This document shows, piece after piece, positions 24,301-33,185 of a DNA stretch of 64,000 nucleotides. Source of the DNA: Gymnothorax reevesii (lineage: Eukaryota; Chordata; Actinopteri; Anguilliformes; Muraenidae); assembly GCA_029721435.1 (NCBI GenBank), contig CM056577.1:116124219-116188218 (forward strand), in the 5' to 3' direction. A program made the translations under genes and the position numbers. Below the pieces are notes generated by a model. It did no database searches. It was not told the DNA's origin and worked only from the letters and a program-made list of their open reading frames with translations. Every line of letters begins with the position of its first letter. Positions within the stretch are counted from its first letter, which is position 1.

Positions 24301-27300
24301 AATAGCAGCCTGCCACAAATACCCCCTATGCAGCTAATGGGTAGGAGTACAGAGTCCTCGGAGTCCAGACTATCACCGATCAGAGAGGCTCAGATTTGCA
24401 TTGCAAAAGATAGAGGGGACCTTCAAAGACAAGGTAGTGGTACATCTGTCATACGACATACTAACTCACTGAGTCGACCCAGTTCTTTTGATACATCGGA
24501 ATCTATTGACAGATCCTCTCCTGTTGATTTTGTAGAAAAAGAGGTCCAAAGTGCGACTAAAACTGCAGTAGCAACAGCAGTTAGTATCCCTAAGCAAAGT
24601 CATCCTGAACTGGAATCTCTAAAGAAGTGTAAAGAAAGGGATTCGCCAGGAAAGGATCATCGCACGAACGTCACAACCGCCGTGCCTGGTGAGATTTATG
24701 CTCCCCCACAACAGTCCCGGTTAGTGCGACAAAACAATATCCAGGTACCGGAAATTCTAGTAACTGAGGAACCAGACCGTGAGCAGGAGAGTCAGGCTGT
24801 TGAGCCGGAGAAGCCACCTGAAACCTTCAATTGGCCCCAAAGGAGTGAAAGTTTGTCCAAGTTACCTACAGAAAAGCTGCCTCCAAAAAAGAAACGAATC
24901 CGATTGGCAGAAATGGAGCACTCTTCAGGAGAGTCAAGCTTTGAATCCACTTTGTCTCGTAGCCTCAGCAGAGACAGCAGTTTGTCACGATGTTCAAGTG
25001 TATCGGCTTCTTTTGACAAGGAAGAGCTTCAGCGAGCTGATAGCCCATCAAGGGTTGATTGTCCCACTAGGGCCCTTGATGTGCAGAGTCTGCCATTAGT
25101 CTGCAACACTTTAGGAGTCCCAGGCCTCAGAGACTCAAGAGAAATGAGACGAGCCTCTTCAGAGCAAATCGGCTGTACGCAGCCATCAGTGGAGATTGTA
25201 TCTGAATACCGCAGCAAGTCTTTTGACTGCGGCAGCGTATCTCCCATCCGGTCTGCCTCACCAATGGAGACCACCTTGCGAAAAAGTCCTCCTGCTGCCC
25301 CTGTAGCTCAGATTCCTCTTATCGAAAGGAGAAGGGGGCCTCTTGTTCGGCAGATGTCCTTAAAAATTGGGCTTGAAAACCAGCTGCACCCTGCCAAGCC
25401 CCCAATGGCCCTACAGAAAGTGAACACAGCACATACAATCCTAGCTCCACAGCAAAGGTTTCATAATACGGGTCTGCCTTGCATTAGTCAACCTCTTGTT
25501 TTACAACAGTTGAGCTCTGGGGAGGCTCAACAGCAGAAGAATGAAGTGACTGTCCAGAGCATTAACTTGGGCAGTCAAATCCAACAAGCTGTAGTTCATG
25601 GCCTTCCTCACCCTTGGCATCAAAGCACTATGACTCTGCTGTGCCAGAGAGCACCACCAATTCAAGAGCAAAATACGGTGGGGCCACAAGAGAACTTGTC
25701 TGATAACTCTCATGACAAGAACTATATTCCCAAGTATCAGCTGCTGTGTGCTTCCCCAAAAGCCTCGCCCTCTATTTGCTCAAATCCAGTCGGGACCCAG
25801 ATTACCTTGCCTATTATAACATTACCTGTTGTTAAGGAGGTTAGCAATATATCCAACCCAACTAGAGGAATTCAGAATATATGTGTGGTTCCACAAAGTC
25901 ACCAGCTCATGGCTAATCCAGCAGCTTCCATTGTGTTGCCTGTGGGTCTCCAGGGCCGGGCAGGTGTGGCCCCCTTACCCCAGATCCTGATCACCCAAGA
26001 TCTCAACCCTGCCTCCTCTGTTGCACCTTGTAGCCGGCCACCTCCTGTGCAGGTCACTGACAGCAGTATTAAAAATACCCAAATCCAGCGGGAGGAATCT
26101 GAAGTGCCAGCAGTACCTCCGTCCAAGTGTAGCTTAGGTCCTGAAGACCAGAATCGCAGCATAGAGTCCAGGAATGTGCCCTCCTTAGGCTCCTTGCACT
26201 GTGTCCAAAAAATGTCATCCATGGGTCTCTGCCCTCAGCCAGAGCCCACTGCATCTAGCAAACGCATGCTGTCCCCAGCCAACAGCCTGGATATTGCTAT
26301 GGAAAAGCAGCAGAAGCGAGCTAAGGACGAACATGGTGCTGCTTGCCTCACAGATGGCAGGTCTCTCAACTACCTAAATTCCAAGATGGCGGAAGTAACC
26401 AGGCAGAGAAAACTAATGTTAGTCCGGCAAGTGTGTACAACTGAGCCTGCGACCAGCCCCATTGATTCGGAACCCCCCCTTCAGCATTCAGAGAAAGAAG
26501 AGGTTGGGGCAGTGAACACTTTCCCACCTGACTCCTCTAAGAGTAGTACAAATGTCCCCACAGGACAGACAGCTGAAAGAGACACTGCTGCAGTGGAAAA
26601 CTATCCAGACACATCAGGACCAGCTTCTGCTCCTCTACCACCCAACAGCACACTCAAGTCTCTTGGCAAGTGTGAGGAGAGGCGGTCGGCTCCAAAATCT
26701 CCTGTGCGGATGCCAAGTCAGCATGGGCAGGGGAAACTGACTGCCTCAGTGTCTGTGGTCAACACAAGGGAAAGTCATCGCCTGTCCTTTCCTAGCCTGA
26801 AAACCACTACCACCCTCACCTGGTGCTACCTGATGAAGAGGAAACCCTTACACATTCCGCAGACAGACCAGAAAATCTCTGCTTACTCCACCTGGTCCAT
26901 TAGCAAACATAACCCAAACCCACTGGGCCTTCCGACCAAAGTGGTCATGTCCCTCTTTAACTCAAAGCAAATAGCAAAGAAAACACACTACACGCAAGCC
27001 ATTACGACAAGCCTGAAGTCTGACATCCTTGCCTACTCAAGCAAGTTGAAAGACCGATTGCCTAAGGTGATTCAAATTTATGCCTCGCTAATTTAGTTGA
27101 AAACACTGCTTCCTTGATGGTTTAGTTTTAGTCAGTGTAAACTCTATTCACTGTAACTCTGGTTCTAATTCCCCTGAATTCTGTCGCAGATCTTAACCCC
27201 GCAGTCATGCAGGTCAGCTGACAAGTGCAAACAGAAACCTGAGAGTCAACATAGCAATGAGTCTGACCGGGACTCCACCTCTTCCAAGTCTGAGCCGAGG

Positions 27301-30300
27301 CGAGTGAAAATATTTGACGGCGGGTATGTGTCATTCAGAAAAAATAGACCGTTCTTAATGACGAAGAAGCATATAATTTCCTGTAGCATTTTATGCTAAC
27401 TTCTGTGGCCTTTTGTGTGCTTGGCAGGTACAAGTCAAATGAAGAGTATGTGTATGTGCGGGGTAGGGGCCGGGGGAAGTATATCTGTGAGGAGTGCGGC
27501 ATTCGCTGCAAGAAGCCCAGCATGCTCCGCAAACACATCCGCACTCACAGCGACGTCCGCCCCTATCATTGCACCCACTGCAACTTCTCTTTCAAGACTA
27601 AAGGTACCCACATTTTGAAAATGGTTTGCCTCCATTTCAGAACAGTATCTTACTAAGTGTCAGGAATGAAGTACCCCTTTTTGAACCTCAAGATGTATTG
27701 GAGGCCCTTTCAGGAGCCTAGACTTTGCATAATGGTTGTTCGTTTTTGTAATCGTAAATTCAGTTTTCGATCATGAACCTTGCATTATGGTAAGCAAGAG
27801 TATAAGCTTCAATGTGCCAGTGTGTGGAAATATTCCATCCCCCAAGTGCAAGCTTTACAGAACTACTATAGCCTCAGAGCAGTGGCAATGAGATGCTTTC
27901 TTTCCATACAGGAAACCTGACAAAACACATGAAGTCAAAGGCTCATAGTAAGAAGTGTATGGAGATGGGTGTTTCACTAAGCTCTGTAGATGACCAGGAC
28001 ATAGACGATGCAGGTATGCTTCACATGGATGTGTGTATTTGCATGACCTTGCTCAATGTAATGTTTTGCGGGCATCAGAATTATGCATTGAAAACACGAC
28101 TGGTGCTACTTGGTAGCTATTGAAGCAGTATGTCAATGGTAAGAAGTTCTGCACTGCAAGGAGGTATCCCTACCATAACATTTATCTTGCGGATGAACCA
28201 AGCATATGAATGCATGATTTCCCTTAGCTAGTAATAAGGATATGTTAGCAATAATTTATTGAATTGAAAAAAGGAAGGCAGCAATTGTCAGTTTTCATAA
28301 TGTGTGGGTGTTGGAAAAAAAAATTAGATGTTGAGTCATTCACAAAGGGAGAGGAGGGCAGTTTAACATTTTACAAAGTACACACTGCCAACAGCATTCA
28401 TCAGATTTATTCATATCCTCTGTGTCCTAACAAAAGGAGGCCTTGCTTTTAATAATCATAATGACAATAGCGGCCATTTAATGGGAATTGTGTGTTTGAC
28501 TCGTCCCTGATTGATGGCTGTGCCACTATCCAATCGGAAACGTTAAACACAGCCCTCTGGCTGGTGACCTCAGGGCCCTAGTGGGTGGGAAGCACTGCAC
28601 TTAGAAAGAGGAAATTACTGCTTCTAATATTAGAGAGAGAAGCTGGAAATCTCCTGCGGTATTTGTCGCTGTTTGTGTTTCTCTCTCTCAGTGCTGAATT
28701 TGGTTGGCCATAGCTATAATGCTTCCAGAGCCTGCTGTTTATTTTTCTTAATTTCTGAGGTTTTTTTTTTTTTTTTGGCAGTATTATCATTCTCTGCAGT
28801 GCCATCGTACTCCAGGCTTCCATACAAGAGCTGATTCTGCTTTTGATTCTACATGCTCAATGAAAACTTTTAGAAGTTTAATACCAATTTTCGCAATATT
28901 CATCCAATACTGTCTTGAAGGAAAAAGTAATTCTCAGGATACATTTTCGTCTCTGGCTTGACTTACTGACATGGTTTACAGGTAGTAATTCAAGATGCAA
29001 TGACTGCTGTATTTATTCAGACACTTGAGTGGGTCATTACAACTGAAGTAAGAAATTTATGATAGAAAATTATTTTGCATGCAGTTCAGTCAGATACAGC
29101 AAAGAAAGAACCTTGAAAATAAATAAACATCAATTTTATAATTAGATAGCATTGAATATTCTGATATTTAACACCTGGCCTGTCAGCAATAGCTTACCAA
29201 ATAGCGTGACGGATCACAAATGAGTTTTGTTATTGAAACAAAATTTCAGATTTCTACGGGAAGAATGCCTATTTCAGGTGCCCGTCCATGATGACACATG
29301 ATTCAATAGATGAATTTATGATCTGAAGAGATAGATGCGGGATGCTTTTGGAAGGGAGTTAGCTGTGAATTTTGATAAAAAGCCTGTGTGGGAGATGCTG
29401 AGCTGGTGGAGTATGTGCTGCTCAGCTACAGCAACTGATGAAACTTCAGAATCTCCTCATCCACACGGTCAAGTCTTTAGCGATAGAAACCCACTAAAGA
29501 AAACAAAGAGCTGTTTCTCCTGCTTGCAGCTAAAGCTGTGCTCGTCGGTTATGTTCTGTACGTACTTTTACTGAAATGTAATCTGCTGCTGGCTAAGATA
29601 TGAGCTGGATGTACGAAGAAGATTTGTTGTACGAATCTAATTTGAGATTGAACCTGCAGGCTTAAGTGAAAAAAAGAGACTCCTAGTCCATTTTAGCCAT
29701 GATTTTCCTTCCTTTTCACCTCCACTAGGTGATCGCAGCCAAACGGGTAGCACAGACCGTCCCGGATCAGAGGGTGAGGATTCGGACGGTGGGGACGATG
29801 AGGATAATGATGTGGAAGACGAGGACGAGGAAGACAGCCAGGCGGAGTCGGGTCTATCGGCCACGCCCTCTGTCTCGGCCAGCCCGCAGCACGTCCCCAC
29901 CGTGCCGCTGGACGCACTGCCCAGTGCACTTCTGGCCCAAATGTCCATCTCGGGGGCGCCCCCTGGCCCCATACTCCATCCTGTGCCCCCGCCACCTTCC
30001 TCTGACTCTCAAGCCTCCGACACGGAGTCCGTGACCATGATGAGTCCCGTCTCCCTGGCATCTCCCAGCCCCGCCTGTCTCTCTTTCCCCACAATCCCTT
30101 TCTCCCTCGTCTCCGCCCCCCTCTCTTTTGCCACTCCCATTACAACCGACTCCCACTCCTCTGACACGGAGTCTGTCACGATGATGAGCCCCGTTTCGCC
30201 GTGCCGGCAGATGTCCATCGACTACCCTGAGGTTGATTCTCCCACCACCCCTCCTGGTCAAGCGAAGGGCCTGAAGGTGAGCGTATCTCCCGTTTTCACT

Positions 30301-31179
30301 CTCATTTCTCTATGCAATCATGTTCCTTTCCCCTTCTGTATCCCCTCTCATTTCTCTATGAAGTCATGTTCCTTTCCTCCTCTTTATTCACTGTCATTTC
30401 TCAATGCAATCAAGTTCCTCTCCTCTTCTGTATTCACTCTCCTTTCCCTATGAAGTCATGTTCCTCTCCTCTTCTGTATTCTCTTTCATTTCTCTATGCA
30501 ATCATGTTCCTTTCCTCCTCTGTATTCACTGTCATTTCTCAATGCAATCAAGTTCCTCTCCTCTTCTGTATTCACTCTCCTTTCCCTATGAAGTCATGTT
30601 CCTCTCCTCTTCTGTATTCTTTTTCATTTCTCTATGCAATCATGTTCCTTTCCTCCTCTGTATTCACTGTCATTTCTCTATGCAATCATGTTCCTCTCCT
30701 CTTCTGTTTTCACTCTCCTTTCCCTATGCAGTTATGTTTCTCTCCTCTTCCTCTCTGTCCATTACATCTCCTCCCAGTTTCTTTTACTGTCACCCCTTAA
30801 ATAAATCTATCTACTGACCTGAAAGATTGCCCAATCCAGTGTAACTCTCTTCTATTACATGTATTTTGATCTACACTTTCTTTCACTTGTTCTTTCATAT
30901 GGTACCAGGGTCTTCAGCTAGATGGCGTTGCACTTAAAACATGTCCTGTAGGCAATTATAGTTTATGACGTGCAGTAACTTTACTTACATTGCTTGTCTA
31001 TGCTTACCGTGTGAACTAGGCTCAATGTTTATGGCTATGAATTACTGCTACGTCATAGGAATGGTCGTTTATCTTCATGTGTTGTGAGTGGTTTTGCCAA
31101 TGACTTTTGATGAGTACTGACTTGGTAGCTGCTCATAAAACTGCCAGATAAATTTAATGTTATGTAACCATGTTAGCAT

Positions 31180-31211
<32 letters not shown>

Positions 31212-32779
31212 ATGTCTGTTCTCTGGTCTCTACCCTTTCTTTGTCCTCTTCCATGTTTTGACTGGGATGGAAAGATGTGCTTGTTTTAGGACTGACCTGT
31301 GACATTTTCCTCTCCCTGTCTCTCCAGGACATCCCTATCTCCCTGTTACCTCAGCAGACCAGCGAACCAGGGTTCCCCGTTGACCGCAGCACCCAGACCA
31401 CCCTGTTGCCGCCGACACCCTACGACCCTCCCGGCTCCCTGCGCTTCCTGCCCCAGACGCAGATTTCTGATGCAGGGTCGGCAAGGGGGTCGCACACGCA
31501 CCTGTTCAGCCATCTCCCGCTGCACTCCCAGCAGCCCCTGCGCTCACCTTACAGCATGGTACCCGTTGGCGGGATCCAGCTGGTGCCAGCAGGGCTGGCG
31601 GCGTACTCCACCTTCCTGCCTGTGCAGGCGGGGCCCGTGCAGCTCACCATCCCGGCCGTTAGCGTTCTCCACCGCAGCGGCAGCCCCCACTCAGCCTCTG
31701 CCCCGCCCCCCAGGCCCGAAGCCCCACCCCCTGCCGTGGCTGAGCCTGTGAGTGGTATGGTGCCCTGCTTCCCCCTGGGCCAGGTGGGCGTGGCTGGGCT
31801 GCAGCCTCTCGCGGGGGCGCAGACTTTGCAGCCGCTGGGATTAGAGGCGCTCAGTGTCGTGGGCGTGGCCAACGGCTCCCTCCCTTCGACGCAACTCCTC
31901 CCTCAGCCTAGCCTTGCTCTAAAAACACTGGGCCTGCAAGTGCTGGCAGCTAGCCCCGCCTCTCAGGGCATTCCCAGCCCCCAGGCGCACGTCCCTGGCC
32001 TGCAGATCCTCAACATCACCCTGCCCACTCTTATACCCTCCCTCAGCCCCCTTTCTGCTGCCTCGGTGACTCCCGCATCCCTGTCCTGTCACCCCGACCC
32101 CCCTGCTAGCTGCCCTAGTGCCACTCCTGCTGCAGCCACACCCCCTCAGCCTGCCCCCACCATGGCCATGCTCCATCACCCTGCCTCAACCATGGCCACA
32201 CCCCCCCAGGCTGCTCCCACTATGGCTACGCCCCCTCATCTTGCTCCAACAGAGGACATGTCCCCTCAGCTTCCGTCCACCATGGCCAAGACCCCGCAGC
32301 TCGCCCCTACCATGGCCACACCCCCTCACCTTGCCCCAGCTGTGGCCACACCTCCTCAGCTTGCCCCGATGGTGGCCACGCCCCCTCATCTTGCCCCAAC
32401 TGTAGCCACACCCCCTCAAATTGCCCAAACTGTAGCCATTCCCAGCCAATTAGGCCACACTGTAGCCACACCCCCTTTGCTTACCCCTATGGTGGCCGGA
32501 ATCCCCAAAACCACTCCTGCAGTTCACGTTTCACAGGAAGTGACAACATGCAGTGTTCCACCTGTGAGTGGAGCCTCAGGACACAGTGCAGGCAGTGTTG
32601 AGCATGAGGAAGTGACGTTGTCACCTTGCCATTTAGTGTCTCCTGGAGTGAGTGCTCCTGTAGATGGAGCTAAAGAGCAGGAGCCTCGAAAAAGACTGAC
32701 CTTCACCCAGCGGCAGGCGACTGTTGAGTATGATGATGCCTCCAGTGATGACGAAGACCGACTTGTCATCGCTACCTGA
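13626..32779 (+). CDS. hivep1: HIVEP1 (ZAS-family zinc finger transcription factor), 5'-partial gene, seven coding exons
   Basis: Nuclear DNA-binding protein of the HIVEP/Schnurri (ZAS) family, which binds kappaB-like and related enhancer sites through two widely separated pairs of C2H2 fingers. Coding exons by GT..AG junctions and phase: 13626-13679, 21188-27066, 27190-27323, 27428-27603, 27912-28013, 29729-30276, 31328-32779. Spliced, they give one open frame of 2,781 residues ending in TGA at 32777. Visible parts: ZAS-N finger pair (about residues 368-421), a CCHC-type finger (933-956), basic clusters RKRRKMK (~1004) and PPKKKRIRL (~1250), ZAS-C finger pair (2041-2094), an acidic run (~2130-2160), and a Ser/Pro-rich tail ending DEDRLVIAT, as I recall for human HIVEP1 (about 2,718 aa). 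HIVEP1 rather than HIVEP2/3 is favoured by the N-terminal [10 protein letters not shown] and GLKRKK segments, the C-terminus, and edn1 next door. The initiator exon was not found. Confidence 0.95.
14556..14860. repeat. Long imperfect (GT)n tract
   Basis: About 300 bp of alternating purine-pyrimidine TG-rich sequence with interruptions (tgcgtgtgtgtg type). Confidence 0.85.
15310..15354. repeat. (AC)n microsatellite
   Basis: A pure AC run of about 22 units. Confidence 0.95.
16504..17315. mobile_element. MITE with inverted ends
   Basis: Left end gatgagccaaagcataatga; the right end, read in reverse complement, is gatgagccaaacattacga. The interior has no open frame. It abuts the Tc1 copy that starts at about 17331, so the two may be fragments of related families. 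Confidence 0.55.
17475..18960 (+). pseudogene. Tc1-family transposase relic (DD34E type), interrupted
   Basis: Cut-and-paste transposase remains. The clearest part is 18134-18353: [20 protein letters not shown] carries the second catalytic Asp, and a decayed ...[16 protein letters not shown] block holds the place of the third acidic residue. Earlier parts (helix-turn-helix, first Asp) are frameshifted and partly deleted around 17930. The frame resumes after the SINE at 18866. It cannot encode an active enzyme. Confidence 0.8.
18354..18855 (-). mobile_element. tRNA-derived SINE inserted in the Tc1 element
   Basis: A 502-bp insertion flanked by perfect 10-bp duplications ttacaggtct (18344-18353 and 18856-18865). 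On the - strand it starts at 18855 with a tRNA-like head (A-box-like ttagctcgctcg, B box gggttcgatcc near 18785-18795) and ends in an A-rich tail (T-rich 18356-18378 on +). The family is not identified by name. Confidence 0.85.
18986..21187 (+). other. hivep1 intron, last part
   Basis: A (GA)n-rich tract at 19518-19610. The rest appears unique, ending in the acceptor polypyrimidine run before 21188. No further exon recognised. Confidence 0.55.
19518..19610. repeat. (GA)n-rich purine tract
   Basis: gagagggagagggag-type purine repeats of about 90 bp. Confidence 0.8.
21188..27066 (+). CDS. hivep1: hivep1 giant central exon (ZAS-N fingers, CCHC finger, Ser-rich regulatory region)
   Basis: A 5,879-bp exon, the hallmark single large exon of HIVEP genes. 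The acceptor is tgtgtag before 21188 and the donor is gtgatt at 27067; the frame runs on about 30 bp into the intron before a TAG. At 22234-22395 lie two C2H2 fingers (CEYC...H..H, CVTC...H...H) with the TGERPF-type linker, the N-terminal DNA-binding module. At 23929-24000 is the C-x2-C...H...C finger unique to the family. Strongly conserved blocks include [20 protein letters not shown] and the Ser-Phe repeats ([22 protein letters not shown]), probable phosphorylation sites. Basic clusters at about 24142 and 24883 look like nuclear localisation signals. The GTG at 21247 is not a start; coding continues upstream to the acceptor. Confidence 0.96.
27190..27323 (+). CDS. hivep1: hivep1 coding exon (linker before ZAS-C)
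   Basis: A 134-bp exon, acceptor tgtcgcag, donor gtatgt, entering in phase 0 and leaving with two bases. The first half is a poorly conserved Ser/Lys-rich linker. The end reads [12 protein letters not shown], the conserved lead-in to the C-terminal finger module in HIVEP1. Confidence 0.9.
27428..27603 (+). CDS. hivep1: hivep1 coding exon (ZAS-C zinc fingers, first part)
   Basis: A 176-bp exon, acceptor ttggcag, donor gtaccc. It encodes [18 protein letters not shown], then the first ZAS-C finger (CEEC...H...H) and most of the second (CTHC...FKTKG). The second finger is split by the intron after its TKG and completed in the next exon. This is the C-terminal DNA-binding pair, nearly identical in type to the ZAS-N pair. 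Confidence 0.94.
27912..28013 (+). CDS. hivep1: hivep1 coding exon (end of ZAS-C finger 2)
   Basis: A 102-bp exon, acceptor ccatacag, donor gtatgc. It supplies [11 protein letters not shown], the zinc-binding histidines that complete the second ZAS-C finger, then a linker with an acidic end (DDQDIDDA). It is phase 1 on both sides. Confidence 0.92.
28014..29728 (+). other. hivep1 intron
   Basis: Intron between the ZAS-C exon and the acidic-domain exon. No repeat recognised. The part 28470-28570 (gccatttaatgggaattg, atccaatcggaaacg) could be a conserved intronic element; untested. Confidence 0.6.
29729..30276 (+). CDS. hivep1: hivep1 coding exon (acidic domain and S/T/P-rich region)
   Basis: A 548-bp exon, acceptor ctccactag, donor gtgagc. 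It begins with a long acidic run ([14 protein letters not shown]...[12 protein letters not shown]), the acidic domain that follows ZAS-C in this family, then [12 protein letters not shown], conserved with human. The segment [13 protein letters not shown] occurs twice in the exon (about 30016 and 30157); only the second is followed by the conserved [10 protein letters not shown] block, so a local duplication is likely. Confidence 0.93.
30287..30760. repeat. 46-bp pyrimidine-rich tandem array with 138-bp higher-order period
   Basis: About ten units of 46 bp (catttctctatgcaatcatg then ttcctctcctcttctgtatt...) starting about 10 bp after the hivep1 donor at 30277. Unit types alternate so that blocks of three (138 bp) are nearly identical, notably 30404-30541 versus 30542-30679. 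Confidence 0.88.
30761..31327 (+). other. hivep1 intron, remainder
   Basis: Unique sequence with a (CT)n run at 31181-31213 upstream of the acceptor. Confidence 0.6.
31328..32779 (+). CDS. hivep1: hivep1 last coding exon (Ser/Pro-rich C-terminus)
   Basis: A 1,452-bp terminal exon, acceptor ctctccag, in phase 0, ending with TGA at 32777-32779. It carries [42 protein letters not shown] and [18 protein letters not shown], all with close human HIVEP1 counterparts, and ends with [12 protein letters not shown]. Between residues about 2567 and 2686 the conserved sequence is interrupted by a repetitive Pro/Thr/Ala tract (listed separately). Confidence 0.94.
   Translation, partial: DIPISLLPQQTSEPGFPVDRSTQTTLLPPTPYDPPGSLRFLPQTQISDAGSARGSHTHLFSHLPLHSQQPLRSPYSMVPVGGIQLVPAGLAAYSTFLPVQAGPVQLTIPAVSVLHRSGSPHSASAPPPRPEAPPPAVAEPVSGMVPCFPLGQVGVAGLQPLAGAQTLQPLGLEALSVVGVANGSLPSTQLLPQPSLALKTLGLQVLAASPASQGIPSPQAHVPGLQILNITLPTLIPSLSPLSAASVTPASLSCHPDPPASCPSATPAAATPPQPAPTMAMLHHPASTMATPPQAAPTMATPPHLAPTEDMSPQLPSTMAKTPQLAPTMATPPHLAPAVATPPQLAPMVATPPHLAPTVATPPQIAQTVAIPSQLGHTVATPPLLTPMVAGIPKTTPAVHVSQEVTTCSVPPVSGASGHSAGSVEHEEVTLSPCHLVSPGVSAPVDGAKEQEPRKRLTFTQRQATVEYDDASSDDEDRLVIAT
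32132..32491 (+). repeat. In-frame 30-bp coding minisatellite in hivep1
   Basis: Twelve head-to-tail 30-bp units, each encoding ten residues close to [10 protein letters not shown] or [10 protein letters not shown]. All units keep frame and none has a stop. Copies differ at several positions, so the array is not an assembly artefact of perfect repeats. It sits between the conserved C-terminal blocks of hivep1 and makes a Pro-rich, probably disordered stretch. Confidence 0.9.
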
Positions 32780-33033
32780 ATCCCCCCAAATTTAAAAGCT
32801 CTTTTTACTAAATGCTTTGACACTTTGTAAAACTGAAAACACTTAAGAAGGTTTGCACCTCTGCAAATCATCCTTATCTCAAAGCACATTTTTTGACATT
32901 TCATATTGTATGTGCAATCAAACGATGACCAATCGCTTCATTTTATTTTAGAGCCTTTTTTGACAGCTGCAGAAAACTTTTTTCTTTTACTTTTGTATAT
33001 GTTGTAAAGACAGTTGTGCCTTTTTCGAGTTTC

Positions 33034-33041
33034 TGTACATA
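33034..33041 (+). promoter_or_regulatory. Pumilio response element-like octamer in hivep1 3' UTR
   Basis: TGTACATA fits the Pumilio consensus UGUANAUA. A single short match in an AT-rich 3' UTR could arise by chance. Confidence 0.35.
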
Positions 33042-33159
33042 ATTCAGTATAAAATCACTTGTAGTCACTTGTGTTTATTTAGAGAAAATTGAAGCTACTA
33101 CAAAAGTGGAGGAAAATTTTTATTTTGAAAGGTTCATGTCAATCATAAATATATGGGAA

Positions 33160-33165
33160 AATAAA
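33160..33165 (+). promoter_or_regulatory. hivep1: Polyadenylation signal, hivep1
   Basis: Canonical AATAAA about 380 bp after the hivep1 stop codon; the first one seen downstream of the gene. Confidence 0.55.
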
Positions 33166-33185
33166 ATATATATGTTGCACTGATA

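Larger units (their letters stand above)
32780..33185 (+). other. hivep1: hivep1 3' UTR (probable)
   Basis: AT-rich sequence after the TGA, ending near a canonical AATAAA at 33160-33165. It contains a Pumilio-type octamer at 33034-33041. The transcript end is inferred only from the signal. Confidence 0.6.

Noticed and set aside
30312..30817. Two open + frames of 137-162 codons rich in Phe/Leu/Ser
   Set aside because: They fall in the 46-bp intronic tandem array of hivep1; the periodic sequence keeps frames open.
31919..32449. Open - strand frames opposite the last hivep1 exon
   Set aside because: Result of the 30-bp coding repeat and high GC; the + strand clearly encodes the conserved C-terminus.
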